Positions 44,483-53,601 of a DNA stretch of 64,000 bases are shown here, one piece after another. The stretch covers positions 3,658,001 to 3,722,000 of the forward strand of contig NZ_CP014782.1 of NCBI RefSeq assembly GCF_002005305.1, in the 5' to 3' direction. The notes under the pieces were generated by a model. The model was not told the origin of the DNA, did not search any database, and saw only the letters and a program-made list of their open reading frames with translations. The translations under genes and the position numbers were made by a program. How positions within the stretch are numbered: position 1 is the stretch's first letter; each line of letters starts with the position of its first letter. The DNA is from Shewanella psychrophila. Its GTDB lineage: Bacteria > Pseudomonadota > Gammaproteobacteria > Enterobacterales > Shewanellaceae.

Positions 44483-45532
44483 AAGCCCTCTGGCTAATTC
44501 CAAAGTGAGTTCCACTGCTGATATCTCTTTGCAGCCACTCGTGTTTTGTCCACACCATAACGGGGAGAAGTCGCTGGAACCTTGGGCTTCAGCAGCTTGT
44601 CTAATGGCGGTTATTGCCGTGGCGGCATGGGGGAATTCGGGGGCAAGTTCGCTTATGGGACCAAGCTCTTGTATCACCCGGTTGACGATGCCACGGGCTG
44701 GTTTGCCGGAAAACAGGTTGGTGATAACAGTTTTGTGTGAGCGATTACTCTTAATGGCTTGTCTGTGTAGCACACTGGTATTGGTTTCATCACACAGCAG
44801 ATAAGCGGTGCCGACTTGTACCGCCGCCGCGCCGAGTGAGAGTGCGGCGCTTACACCTTTGGCATCACTGATACCGCCTGTCGCTATTACTGGCAAGCTG
44901 ACCCGTGCCAGAATTTGTTGTAGCAGCGAGTAGGTACTCACTTGCAAACCTAGTTCCGCAGACAGGAACATGCCCCTATGACCACCAGCCTCTATACCTT
45001 GGGCTATGATGGCGTCGGCGCCATTGGCTTCGAGCCAGAGCGCTTCCTCTAGCGTCGTCGCCGTGCTCAATACCGTCGCGCCCCAAGCTTTTACCCGTGC
45101 AAGTAGGGCTTTTTCTGGCAGACCGAAGTGGAAACTCACCACTTGAGGTCGAAACTCCTCCAAGATATCCGCTACTACGTCACTAAAGGGTTGGCGGCTA
45201 GGTCCCTTGGGTAAGGCATTACTGTCGATGGAGCTGTCGATGGCATATTCGCTGAAATACGGCGCTAAGGTCCTGCGCCATATTACATCTCGCTCGGCAT
45301 TAAATTCGGGTTGATGATGGCTGAAAAAGTTCACATTGATGGGAGCTTGAGTGTGAGACTGAATACGGCTCAATTCTGCCCTTAAGGCATCATGACTTAG
45401 CATGGCACAAGGGATGGACCCCAGTCCGCCCACGGAAGATACTGCCAATGCCAGTTCACTGTTCTGAACTCCGGCCATCGGAGCCTGAATGATAGGTAAA
45501 TCTACACCCAATAACTCTTGTACTCGCATCAT
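44471..45532 (-). CDS. Nitronate monooxygenase (2-nitropropane dioxygenase family)
   Basis: A 353-residue FMN TIM-barrel enzyme that oxidises alkyl nitronates, including the toxin propionate 3-nitronate. Motifs: GVDLPIIQAPMAGVQNSELALAVSSVGGLGSI, GADAIIAQGIEAGGHRG with the catalytic His, PVIATGGISDAKGVSAALSLGAAAVQVGTAYL, and a C-terminal GQNTSGC. GGAG lies 7 nt before the ATG at 45532; a longer frame exists to 45556. The final codons overlap a repeat copy. The CYTH gene upstream on the same strand is 36 nt away. Confidence 0.92.
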   Translation of the reverse strand: MMRVQELLGVDLPIIQAPMAGVQNSELALAVSSVGGLGSIPCAMLSHDALRAELSRIQSHTQAPINVNFFSHHQPEFNAERDVIWRRTLAPYFSEYAIDSSIDSNALPKGPSRQPFSDVVADILEEFRPQVVSFHFGLPEKALLARVKAWGATVLSTATTLEEALWLEANGADAIIAQGIEAGGHRGMFLSAELGLQVSTYSLLQQILARVSLPVIATGGISDAKGVSAALSLGAAAVQVGTAYLLCDETNTSVLHRQAIKSNRSHKTVITNLFSGKPARGIVNRVIQELGPISELAPEFPHAATAITAIRQAAEAQGSSDFSPLWCGQNTSGCKEISAVELTLELARGLGTR

Positions 45533-45568
45533 GTCTCTACTCCATTGCAACCACATATATGAATTAAC

Positions 45569-46117
45569 TCAAGTAACCAGTTCCGCTTGAAGCTCTCGAT
45601 ATGAACGCACTTCCAGCTGCTCAGGAGATAATCCCAGTTCTTTCCCTAGAGACAAGAGCTGCTGTCGATAGTCTTCCAACATGGATTCATCATCTGTCAT
45701 AATGGCAAGCTCAGCAAAATCCCCAAGGCCTTCAAGCCTATCAAGGGTGACGTGAAATTCCCCGAGAAAATAGATACTGCGCAGTTTCTTCAACTCTAGG
45801 CACTGGCGATACCCCATGGTCTTTAGCATACTTCTGGCCTTTACTGCATCATTGATATTTACTGCTTCACAACGGTCAGCTTCCGGCCCTTTGACTATCC
45901 ATAACATGATACCGGAGGGCTGAATTTCACGGATACAGACAGATTTATTTTGGCTCGCTAACATAAGATCCGGCAGATCGAAGTAAGTATCATGCTCCAG
46001 ATTATCTTCATGCATCACTTCTGGGGTCATAGCAGCTAATGCCTTGATAAATCCTGCTCTATTATTCAATCGATACTTGAGTTCAACTTCATATCTACCT
46101 TCGAAATGTTTGTTCAT
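45569..46117 (-). CDS. CYTH-domain protein (class IV cyclase/triphosphatase fold)
   Basis: A 182-residue CYTH-superfamily protein. The N-terminal ExExK signature is EVELKYR (residues about 10-16); further tunnel residues appear in HDTYFDLPDLML, CIREI, WIVKGPE and VTLDRLEGLGDFAELAI. Family members are adenylate cyclase class IV (CyaB), thiamine triphosphatase or inorganic triphosphatases; which reaction applies cannot be decided. It probably shares an operon with the nitronate monooxygenase. Confidence 0.85.
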   Translation of the reverse strand: MNKHFEGRYEVELKYRLNNRAGFIKALAAMTPEVMHEDNLEHDTYFDLPDLMLASQNKSVCIREIQPSGIMLWIVKGPEADRCEAVNINDAVKARSMLKTMGYRQCLELKKLRSIYFLGEFHVTLDRLEGLGDFAELAIMTDDESMLEDYRQQLLSLGKELGLSPEQLEVRSYRELQAELVT

Positions 46118-46473
46118 TAAATGCGACTTCTTATATTCCTGAGAAGCTCAAATATTACTCCCTTAGATAACAAAAAGCATCAGGCAAAATCAGAGATTAA
46201 AAACTGCCATGCGGTACATTTTTGGCGTTCATAAGCGGCTCGTCAGAATTGTACCACCACGTCAGATATTTGTTCATTTTCCATTATAAATCAAATAGAT
46301 CAGAAAATTAGCGACTGTTTTTCGACCTCTAAAAGTAATTGATTCATAAGTGCTTGAAACACATGAACGCCATCCCTAACTGGTGTAGTTAATGCTTCAA
46401 ATCCAGTGAAGTTCTTGCTTGCAGTTCAGGCCTAATATCTTGGCTGAGCGGGTCGAGCAAAGAGGGAAAGCAT
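46118..46473. other. Intergenic region between divergent genes
   Basis: 356 nt between the CYTH and barrel-protein genes. A ribosome site (agagggaaag) precedes the gene at 46474. No repeat or RNA gene was recognised. Confidence 0.5.
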
Positions 46474-47193
46474 ATGAATACTACTCATAATAGGGCTCAG
46501 TCTTGCCCATGGATCTTAAATGCGAACAATTGGATTAAACAAGATAAGAGGACCGAAACAAAATCACTAAGGCATAAAAGCCCACAAGCCAAAAAGCGAC
46601 CGCTAAGATCCTCCTGTCTGGTATTCTTTTGCTGCATCTTGGTTTGGCAATATCAAGCCAAGGCCGACGATACAGCGCCACAAGAATGGCAAGATGTCTC
46701 TGTAAATAACCCTGCACTCCATAGCCAATATCCAGCCTCAGATATCAATAGCTATGCTCAGCCCATCTCAATAAAACACATACAAGATCCACAATGGCAG
46801 TTGCTGTTCGAGAGCCTGACTCTGGGAGGTGAATATCTGTTGTTTCAGCACACACTTCATTATCTCGACAAGCCAAGCGATCTGAGGCGACAGATTACAG
46901 CGTCTCATCAGTATCTGGGATGGGGAGCAAAGATCGGCAAGAGTATTGAGCTAGCGCCAAGACTCTCAGCATTTTTCCATACGGGTGCGTTTAACTGGAG
47001 CCGAGATCATGACTCAAGCTCGACTCATCGAGAGCTTTCCCATAGCCAAGACACTGGTACTTCGCCCTATGCAGGAGTGGAGCTCACTTACCTATTATCA
47101 CCTTCATCAGCGATTCAATTTAAATGTGATCATTTCGAACTGGAAGATATTCCCATAGATAGAATTCAAATTCATTTTAGCCATCAGTTTTAA
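46474..47193 (+). CDS. Probable outer-membrane barrel protein with long leader
   Basis: A 239-residue protein. A basic 46-residue N-terminal extension precedes a hydrophobic signal segment (SSCLVFFCCILVWQYQAKA, about 46-64). The rest has beta-strand character (LTLGGEYLLFQHTLHYL, YLGWGAKIGKSIELAPRLSAFFHTGAF, SPYAGVELTYLLSPSSAIQFKCDHF) and ends with Phe (RIQIHFSHQF), as expected for BAM substrates. The ribosome site supports the early ATG, so the unusually long signal peptide may be real, or translation may begin later. Function unknown. Confidence 0.65.
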   Translation: MNTTHNRAQSCPWILNANNWIKQDKRTETKSLRHKSPQAKKRPLRSSCLVFFCCILVWQYQAKADDTAPQEWQDVSVNNPALHSQYPASDINSYAQPISIKHIQDPQWQLLFESLTLGGEYLLFQHTLHYLDKPSDLRRQITASHQYLGWGAKIGKSIELAPRLSAFFHTGAFNWSRDHDSSSTHRELSHSQDTGTSPYAGVELTYLLSPSSAIQFKCDHFELEDIPIDRIQIHFSHQF

Positions 47194-47398
47194 CGTTCTG
47201 CTGTTGTTAATCGCTATTACTAATAGCTTTATTCATGGTTCTTACTAATGGCTCTTACTAATGGGTTTTAAGAATAGCTCTGGTTATCTAATTTAATATA
47301 ATAAAAATGAGTGAACCTGATTAAGGCCTAATGTTCACTCTAGATTAAACAAGCTCAATCTAATTAGCTTGTTTAATCTGCTTCATAGACAGGCGTTA

Positions 47399-48025
47399 TT
47401 ATGCCGAAGCATCGAGTTCGGCTTCAATATCAACCGATTTTAACCAGTTGGGATGCTGGCTTAATAGTGCTCCATATCGCTCGATATGAGGATACTGGCC
47501 TAACTCGCCATTGTTTTGCACTATTTCAACGATAAAGGACATCATGATATCCGCACCACTGAGCTTGCCACCGACTAAATAGGTTTTATCTTCGAGAATA
47601 TCATTGAAATAACTCAGCACCTTCTCCACTTCGGTCTTGGCATAGCCTTCGAGAAAGTTAGTGTTGCAGCCATCTTTTTCGACGAACATACGCAACAATA
47701 AAGGTAAAATTGCCGAGCTCTCGGCGAAGTGAAGCCATTGCAGATAATCGATGTGATCTTGGCTATCACGAATCGGTGCTAACCTATCGGCCGCGAAACG
47801 CTCGATAAGATACTCGGTAATCGCACCAGACTCGGCGATAACCTTACCGTCGAACTCGATGACTGGAGACTTGCCTAGAGCGTGGATCTGCTTAAGCTCA
47901 GGCGGCGCTAAAAATGTCTGGCTGTCACGTTGATAGCTTTTAATCTCATAAGCCTGACCCAACTCTTCGAGTAACCAGATGATACGCTTAGAACGCGACT
48001 TATTCAGATGGTGTAAAGTGATCAT
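47399..48025 (-). CDS. Glutathione S-transferase
   Basis: A 208-residue GST. The thioredoxin-like N-terminal domain starts ITLHHLNKSRSKRIIWLLEELGQAYEI and has GKSPVIEFDGKVIAESGAITEYLIERF (cis-Pro and the ES glutathione contact). A helical C-terminal domain with KTYLVGGKLSGADIMMSFI follows. It lies 11 nt downstream of the DJ-1-like gene on the same strand, the last gene of the NemR-linked detoxification cluster. Conjugation or reduction of electrophiles is inferred. Confidence 0.9.
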   Translation of the reverse strand: MITLHHLNKSRSKRIIWLLEELGQAYEIKSYQRDSQTFLAPPELKQIHALGKSPVIEFDGKVIAESGAITEYLIERFAADRLAPIRDSQDHIDYLQWLHFAESSAILPLLLRMFVEKDGCNTNFLEGYAKTEVEKVLSYFNDILEDKTYLVGGKLSGADIMMSFIVEIVQNNGELGQYPHIERYGALLSQHPNWLKSVDIEAELDASA

Positions 48026-48036
48026 AATGTGCTTCC

Positions 48037-48717
48037 TTAGCGGTTAAGTTGCGCCATCATGGCATGGGCTACCGCATCTGATGATGCCGGGTTTTGACCT
48101 GTGATCAAGTTATCGTCGCTGACAACAAAACTTGCCCAATCATCGCCCTTCACATAAGTGCCGCCCTTTTGTTGCAGCATATCTTCCACTAAGAAAGGCA
48201 CGATATCAGTCAACTGCACCGCATCTTCTTCTGAGTTACTGAACCCGGTCACTTGTTTGCCATCCACTAACGGCTTGCCATCGGCTCCTTTAGGATGCAG
48301 TAGCGCCGCCGGTGCATGACATACTAAGCCAAGTGTCTTACCTGATTGATGAAAGGCTTCAATCAACGCGATAGAATCCCTATCTTCGGCCAAATCCCAT
48401 AATGGGCCATGACCACCGGGATAAAATACCGCGTCATAATCGTCGGCATCGATAGTATTTAGTACTCGAGTATTAGCCAGTAGCGCTTGAGATTCTGAGT
48501 CTTTGGCGAATCTATCTGTCGCCGCCGTTTGAAAATCGGCTTCATCACTCTTAGGATCCAGAGGCGGCTGACCGCCTAACGGAGAGGCCAATGTGATCCT
48601 GTGGCCCTTATCTTTAAATGCATAGAAGGGCGCGGCAAACTCTTCTAACCAAAAGCCTGTCTTAAGGCCGGTATCGCCAAGTTTATCGTGAGAGGTCAGT
48701 ACTATAAGAATGTTCAT
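48037..48717 (-). CDS. DJ-1/PfpI-family protein, Hsp31/glyoxalase III-like
   Basis: A 226-residue class I glutamine amidotransferase-like protein. The nucleophile elbow is LGLVCHAPAALL (Cys133, His134), with Glu25/Glu26 in FWLEEFAAP and the loop FYPGGHGPLWDL. This is the HchA-like branch that converts methylglyoxal to lactate without glutathione or repairs glycated molecules. The context of an alcohol dehydrogenase, a GST and a NemR-like repressor supports a reactive aldehyde role. Confidence 0.88.
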   Translation of the reverse strand: MNILIVLTSHDKLGDTGLKTGFWLEEFAAPFYAFKDKGHRITLASPLGGQPPLDPKSDEADFQTAATDRFAKDSESQALLANTRVLNTIDADDYDAVFYPGGHGPLWDLAEDRDSIALIEAFHQSGKTLGLVCHAPAALLHPKGADGKPLVDGKQVTGFSNSEEDAVQLTDIVPFLVEDMLQQKGGTYVKGDDWASFVVSDDNLITGQNPASSDAVAHAMMAQLNR

Positions 48718-48820
48718 TTTCGATCCTTAATATTCAAAAAGTAATCTCATACCGAAAGGTATGTAGTCGTTTGCCGAGCTAATAAGCCGCACTGTACGGC
48801 TTGAAATTCATTCAATCAGG

Positions 48821-49978
48821 TTAAAGCGCTAAGGTTAAGATATCGCGACTCATGGCGAGGTCGATATTTTCATGTTCACCCAGTGCCACCATGCCGTGCT
48901 CTTCTAATTGCCCAATGACGACATCGATATCTTGTTTGCCTAAGTCGTAGTCTGATAGTCGGGTCGGGATCCCCATGGCCTCGAAGAAGTCGCGGGTCTT
49001 AGTGATAGCCAGCTCTATTTTTTCATCATCGCTACCTTGATCTACATGCCACACACGATGGGCAAACTGGAGTAGCTTTTCACGCTTAGCCTCTTTTGTC
49101 AGCGTCAGCAAGGAAGGCAGAATGACCGCCAAGGTACGAGCATGATCCATGTCATAAAGGGCCGTGAGCTCATGACCTATCATATGTGTCGCCCAATCAT
49201 GGGGAACACCGCTACCTATGGTGCCGTTGAGCGCCGTCGTGGCGACCCACATCAAGTTGGCACGAATGTCATAGTCATCAGGATTAACTAATACCTGAGG
49301 ACCTAGCTCTATAAGCGTCTGCAGCAAGCCTTCGGCTATTCTGTCCTGAACTGCGGCATTCACCGGGTATGTCAGGTATTGCTCGGTGATGTGCACGAAG
49401 GCATCGACGACGCCGTTAGCCACCTGACGCTCGGGTAAGGTAAAGGTTTTAGTCGGATCCAATACCGAAAACTGCGGGTACACAAGATCGTTACGAAACG
49501 GCAGTTTGGCCTTGAGAGATTTACGGGTCACCACGCTGGCATTGTTCATCTCGCTGCCGGTTGCTGGCAGGGTTAACACTGTACCGAAAGGCATGGCCTG
49601 AGTGACATTAGCCCCCCAATTAAGCAAGATATCCCAAGGCTCGCCGTCAAAAACTGCCGCGGCTGCGACAAACTTGGTGCCATCAATGACTGAGCCGCCG
49701 CCCACTGCCAATAAGAAGTCTATCTGCTCGGTTTTGACCACCTCGACCGCCTGCATCAAGGTCTCATAGGTGGGGTTAGGCTCAATTCCACCAAACTCAA
49801 GCAGTTCACGTTGACCCAACGCCTGCTTAACTTCATCTAAGGTGCCTGTTTTTCGAGCACTGCTACCGCCAAATAGTACTAAGACTTTGGCATCTTGTGG
49901 GACTAACTTATCCAGCTCACTAATTTTCCCCTCACCAAAGCTGATGCGGGTCGGGTTGTAGTAGTCAAAATTAAACAT
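48821..49978 (-). CDS. Iron-containing alcohol dehydrogenase, YqhD-like
   Basis: A 385-residue group III alcohol dehydrogenase. N-terminal FNFDYYNPTRISFGEGKI, nucleotide loop VLVLFGGSSARKTG and AVGGGSVIDGTKFVAAA, TLPATGSEMNNASVV, and metal-binding residues in ANGVVDAFVHITEQY and HDWATHMIGHELTALYDMDHA. The pattern is that of NADPH-dependent YqhD/BdhA enzymes, which reduce short aldehydes. It is the first structural gene after the NemR-like regulator, and an operator half-match (50042-50056) lies directly upstream. Confidence 0.92.
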   Translation of the reverse strand: MFNFDYYNPTRISFGEGKISELDKLVPQDAKVLVLFGGSSARKTGTLDEVKQALGQRELLEFGGIEPNPTYETLMQAVEVVKTEQIDFLLAVGGGSVIDGTKFVAAAAVFDGEPWDILLNWGANVTQAMPFGTVLTLPATGSEMNNASVVTRKSLKAKLPFRNDLVYPQFSVLDPTKTFTLPERQVANGVVDAFVHITEQYLTYPVNAAVQDRIAEGLLQTLIELGPQVLVNPDDYDIRANLMWVATTALNGTIGSGVPHDWATHMIGHELTALYDMDHARTLAVILPSLLTLTKEAKREKLLQFAHRVWHVDQGSDDEKIELAITKTRDFFEAMGIPTRLSDYDLGKQDIDVVIGQLEEHGMVALGEHENIDLAMSRDILTLAL

Positions 49979-50041
49979 GGCATTGCCTCACATTAATCAT
50001 ATTATTTGAACTGTCTATCTAAAAACCAATAAGATAAAAAA

Positions 50042-50056
50042 TAGACCAGTCGGCTA
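50042..50056. promoter_or_regulatory. NemR-type operator, second copy
   Basis: TAGAC-cagtc-GGCTA, one mismatch from the perfect palindrome upstream of the regulator and with the identical spacer cagtc. It lies between the regulator and alcohol dehydrogenase genes, implying a separately controlled internal promoter. Confidence 0.7.
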
Positions 50057-50126
50057 GTGTTTATTGAAAAAAATCCCCGCGCACCTTAGCCAGACACGCG
50101 GGAGTCTTAATTTATTCTTTTACTAA

Positions 50127-50729
50127 CTAAGCCTTCGATATTGGCTGCAGAACCGACTTAGTTGTTTCTATCGCCCTATCTAGGGCATCTGGGCTATGGC
50201 CTAGCTTGTTCATTAAACTGGCACCTAACCACATGTGATACAACATTTCGGCTGTTGATTGTGGATCTCGCTCCGCAATGGAGCCATCTTCGACACCCGC
50301 AGTAATACAAGCAGTCAGGCGCTGAATCACACCGGCAGAGCCTTTGAGTAACGCCAAGCGCATGGCCTCTGAAAGATCGGCCACTTCCGCACTGAGTTTG
50401 ACCACCAGGCACTTCTGATCGATACAGCCTTGGGTCTGTGCAGTCAGCCATCTCTGCCAGTACGTCATCAAGCGGTCATAACCGTTCAGGCTAGTATTAC
50501 CAAACAAGGTATCTAGATCAGACTTATAACCTTCGAAGTATCCCTGAATAAGCGCTTCACCAAATTGCTCTTTCGATTTGAAATAGTGATAAAAGGAGCC
50601 CTTAGGCACTTCTGCCGCTTGCAGCAATTGCGAGAGTCCCACACAGGAAAAACCCTTGGCAACGATCAGCTTGTAGCCAACGTCGAGAATATGCTGACGA
50701 GTGGATTGTGTTGGAGATTCTGTTTTCAT
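50127..50729 (-). CDS. nemR: TetR-family repressor, NemR-like
   Basis: A 200-residue repressor. The helix-turn-helix is GLSQLLQAAEVPKGSFYHYFKSKEQFGEAL. The ligand domain has KCLVVKLSAEVADLSEAMR, matching the E. coli NemR region around its redox Cys106; here it is Cys107. Lys175, the residue that pairs with that cysteine in NemR, is also present (SLMNKLGHS). NemR responds to hypochlorite, quinones and methylglyoxal. A perfect operator palindrome lies 21 nt upstream of the start and a second before the next gene, so it should repress itself and the aldehyde reductase, DJ-1 and GST genes. Confidence 0.9.
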   Translation of the reverse strand: MKTESPTQSTRQHILDVGYKLIVAKGFSCVGLSQLLQAAEVPKGSFYHYFKSKEQFGEALIQGYFEGYKSDLDTLFGNTSLNGYDRLMTYWQRWLTAQTQGCIDQKCLVVKLSAEVADLSEAMRLALLKGSAGVIQRLTACITAGVEDGSIAERDPQSTAEMLYHMWLGASLMNKLGHSPDALDRAIETTKSVLQPISKA

Positions 50730-50749
50730 GGGAAACGAGTCTACGGCAA

Positions 50750-50768
50750 ACTAGACCAGTCGTCTAGT
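50750..50768. promoter_or_regulatory. NemR-type operator, perfect palindrome
   Basis: ACTAGAC-cagtc-GTCTAGT: 7-bp perfect arms around a 5-nt spacer, 21 nt upstream of the repressor start. Confidence 0.8.
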
Positions 50769-51420
50769 AATTCTTTTTTGTCCTAGCTAAGCTAGTGATC
50801 CGCTCACGTTTCGAAATAGTTTACTTGTTTAACTAATCCCAGATATTACAGCCGCAATATATTGGAGAATAAGGAAGAAAACGTTTAAGTCTAGTCCAAA
50901 TTTATTCACTCATAATATTCACTAATATAAGTCTAATTTTACTCGTTAAATTTTAATAAATTGACTTTAATTGAGTTAATTATCTTTATTCATTCAAACA
51001 TCAAAGGCGTTACATTTGTAATTAATAGATTAAAACTTAGGACAATAAGATATAAAACAGATAAGAACCGAAAAACAAATATAACTATTTATGACTGATT
51101 CAAATATTTACATTGTTTTTTAAATTATAATTTCAAACAAAAGCAAAACAAACTAATCTCCTCAACACTAGGTACATTAAGAGTTCCTTAACAACTTCTG
51201 CCAATGTTTTAAATCAAATGATGACTTTCTTGTTAATAACTTAAATTAACTAGACAAATAAAGTAATGACATTGTCATTTTTGCTTGTCAGTATCGACAC
51301 ATAAGCTATTCAAACAGTTGTTTAAAGATCTATTTTTACAGCTTGTTTTAATTTCGCTTATAAATGGGATATCGGCTAATGGGCCAAAGACGAAGTAGAT
51401 TAACAGTGGAGATAAAAGTT
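50769..51420. other. AT-rich gap upstream of PHA operon
   Basis: About 650 nt of very AT-rich DNA without a recognised gene. The only strong feature is the 15-bp palindrome at 51265-51279. It should hold the phaP promoter. Confidence 0.5.
51265..51279. promoter_or_regulatory. Candidate operator upstream of phaP
   Basis: A perfect palindrome aatgaca-t-tgtcatt, 141 nt upstream of the phaP start, in otherwise AT-rich DNA. Candidate binding site for a dimeric repressor; the protein is unknown. Confidence 0.45.
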
Positions 51421-51771
51421 ATGAATCAGGAAATGTTTAAATCTTTTAATGACCAACTACAGCAAGTATTTGCCCCTTTTAACCAGTTCAACCAATTAGT
51501 CGCAGAAAACATCGAGCAGCTATCACGTCTTCAGCTTGAAAGCCTGAAGGCTTACAGCACCATAGGCAATGAGCAGGTCAAGAGCGCGACATCTATTACA
51601 GATGGACAGAGCCTGGCGACTCATGGGTCTAAGCAGCTTGAATTGATCACTAAGGTGAGCCAACAACTGATGGAAGATAGTCAGAAATTTAGCCAAGTTG
51701 GCCAAACTTTCAAGCAAGCTGCCGATCAGTTTGTCAATGAAAGCGTGAAAGCGGCTAAACCTGCAAAGTAA
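51421..51771 (+). CDS. phaP: Phasin, PHA granule-associated protein
   Basis: A 116-residue helical protein of the phasin_2 type: MFKSFNDQLQQVFAPFNQFNQLVAENIEQLSRLQLESLKAY, with amphipathic helices and a basic Ala/Lys tail (ESVKAAKPAK). It coats polyhydroxyalkanoate granules. The ATG at 51421 is chosen from a GGAG upstream and homology of the MNQEMFKSF start; a longer frame to 51364 is unsupported. It is first in a phaP-phaC-phaJ operon, with a hairpin after it that would lower downstream transcription. Confidence 0.9.
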   Translation: MNQEMFKSFNDQLQQVFAPFNQFNQLVAENIEQLSRLQLESLKAYSTIGNEQVKSATSITDGQSLATHGSKQLELITKVSQQLMEDSQKFSQVGQTFKQAADQFVNESVKAAKPAK

Positions 51772-51777
51772 TCGCGT

Positions 51778-51798
51778 GCGGCCTCAAGGGCCGCTTTT
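51778..51798 (+). terminator. Attenuating hairpin between phaP and phaC
   Basis: Arms gcggcc (51778-51783) and ggccgc (51789-51794), followed by tttt. A partial terminator here would give more phasin than synthase. Confidence 0.6.
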
Positions 51799-51825
51799 GC
51801 AGGTACCTTATTCAGGAAAATGCTC

Positions 51826-53601
51826 ATGACTAATCAATCCCCATTTCACCATGTATTCGATCAACTCCTTAAAATGAACCAGCAATTTCTACAACCGCTG
51901 CAATCTCAATCACCGACTCAAAAAGCCCTGCTAGAAAATCAGACTCAGGATTGGGCCTCTCTGATGAAATCTTTCAGCAACCAGCCAATGACACACCTTG
52001 AGCAACAGATGCAGTGGTGGCAGCAACAGATGGAACTGTTTAATAGCTGTGTGACAGGAGCCTGCTCAGATCAGGATGCCGATGCTAAACCCGATCGACG
52101 CTTCAGTGACCCAGCATGGAGTGAGAATGCCTTTCACAATTACATTAAACAAAGTTACCTACTGGCCTGTAAAAATATAGAAGCGGCTGTTGCTTCTGCC
52201 GATGATCTTGACGACCCGACTCGACATAGAGTCGAATTTTTTACCCGCCAGTTTCTTAATGCCATGGCACCAACAAACTTCGTCACGACTAATCCTGAGA
52301 TCCTCAAATTAACCTTAGACACTAATGGAGAGAATCTCATTAAGGGCTTTGAGCAACTGAGCAAAGATTTATCTCAGAGTGCCGATACCCTGAACATTAG
52401 AATGACAGATAAGAACGCATTCAGGTTAGGTGATAATATTGCAGCCACCCCGGGCAAGGTTGTATTTACCAACGAATTGTTCGAGCTGATCCAATATCAG
52501 CCAACCACCGAGTCAGTTTACAAGCGTCCGTTACTTATCGTCCCGCCATTCGTTAACAAGTACTACATCATGGATCTACGAGCATCACGTTCCTATATTC
52601 GTTGGTTGGTTGCCCAGGGCCACACTGTATTTTGTATGTCCTGGATAAATCCAAATGCCGAGATGGCTGCAACGGGTTATGAAAACTATGTGCTACAAGG
52701 CGTAATACCCGCACTGGATGCCATCGAAAAACAAACCGGCGAGCGTGAAGTTAACGGTATCGGCTATTGCATTGGTGGCACCTTGCTGACCACAACCATG
52801 GCTTACTTAGCAGCTAAACGGACTAAACAGAGAATTAAGTCTGCGACCTTGCTCACTACCATACTCGATTTCTCTCAACCCGGAGAGTTGGGCGTGTTTA
52901 TCAATGACCAGATGATAAGTGCCATCGAAGCTCAGAATGAGAGTAAAGGCTATATGGACGGTCGCCAGATGGCTGTTTCCTTTAGCCTGCTAAGAGAAAA
53001 TGCCCTGTACTGGAACTACTACATCACCAATTACCTTAAAGGTGAGAGCCCGATGGCTTTCGATTTACTCTTCTGGAATAGCGATAACACCAATATTACA
53101 GCGGCCTGCCATAACCAGATGTTGAGGCAGTTCTACCTCAATAATGAACTATGTGAAAAGGGTAAATTCAAGGTGGGAAATGTCGCCATAGATCTGAAAA
53201 AGGTCAATGCCCCCGTGTATTTCATGTCGGCTATCGAAGATCATATCGCATTATGGCAAGGCACTTATCAAGGCAATCACCTGCTCGGTGGCGATAGCAC
53301 CTTCGTTCTGGGTGAGAGTGGCCATATTGCCGGCCCGATGAATCACCCTGATGCTAACAAATACGGTTTCTGGACCAATGAAGACACCAAGCTTGATGCC
53401 CGAGATTGGCTAAGTACCGCCGACAAAAATGACGGTTCTTGGTGGCCCCACTGGCAAACCTGGGCCGATGCACGCAACTTCGGTGAGCGTATCGCGCCAC
53501 GCACTCTGGAAGGCGAATTGGACGCGCCTGGCACCTATGTCAGGCAAGGTATTGCAGACGTCATAAAGACAGCGAAAGAGGAGGCATCAGTTGAAGATTA
53601 A
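51826..53601 (+). CDS. phaC: Class I poly(3-hydroxyalkanoate) synthase
   Basis: A 591-residue polymerase of (R)-3-hydroxyacyl-CoA at the granule surface. The lipase-like box GIGYCIGGTLL holds the catalytic Cys315. The Asp lies in FMSAIEDHIALW and the His in LGESGHIAG. PPFVNKYYIMDLRASRSYIRWLV and the long N-terminal domain are typical of class I. The ATG at 51826 has AGGA 8 nt upstream; another ATG two codons earlier is too close to it. phaJ overlaps its end by 11 nt. Confidence 0.95.
   Translation: MTNQSPFHHVFDQLLKMNQQFLQPLQSQSPTQKALLENQTQDWASLMKSFSNQPMTHLEQQMQWWQQQMELFNSCVTGACSDQDADAKPDRRFSDPAWSENAFHNYIKQSYLLACKNIEAAVASADDLDDPTRHRVEFFTRQFLNAMAPTNFVTTNPEILKLTLDTNGENLIKGFEQLSKDLSQSADTLNIRMTDKNAFRLGDNIAATPGKVVFTNELFELIQYQPTTESVYKRPLLIVPPFVNKYYIMDLRASRSYIRWLVAQGHTVFCMSWINPNAEMAATGYENYVLQGVIPALDAIEKQTGEREVNGIGYCIGGTLLTTTMAYLAAKRTKQRIKSATLLTTILDFSQPGELGVFINDQMISAIEAQNESKGYMDGRQMAVSFSLLRENALYWNYYITNYLKGESPMAFDLLFWNSDNTNITAACHNQMLRQFYLNNELCEKGKFKVGNVAIDLKKVNAPVYFMSAIEDHIALWQGTYQGNHLLGGDSTFVLGESGHIAGPMNHPDANKYGFWTNEDTKLDARDWLSTADKNDGSWWPHWQTWADARNFGERIAPRTLEGELDAPGTYVRQGIADVIKTAKEEASVED

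Noticed and set aside
47200..47290. Short direct repeats (cttactaatgg) after the barrel protein gene
   Set aside because: Only two or three partial copies of about 11 nt in AT-rich DNA; too weak to call an element.
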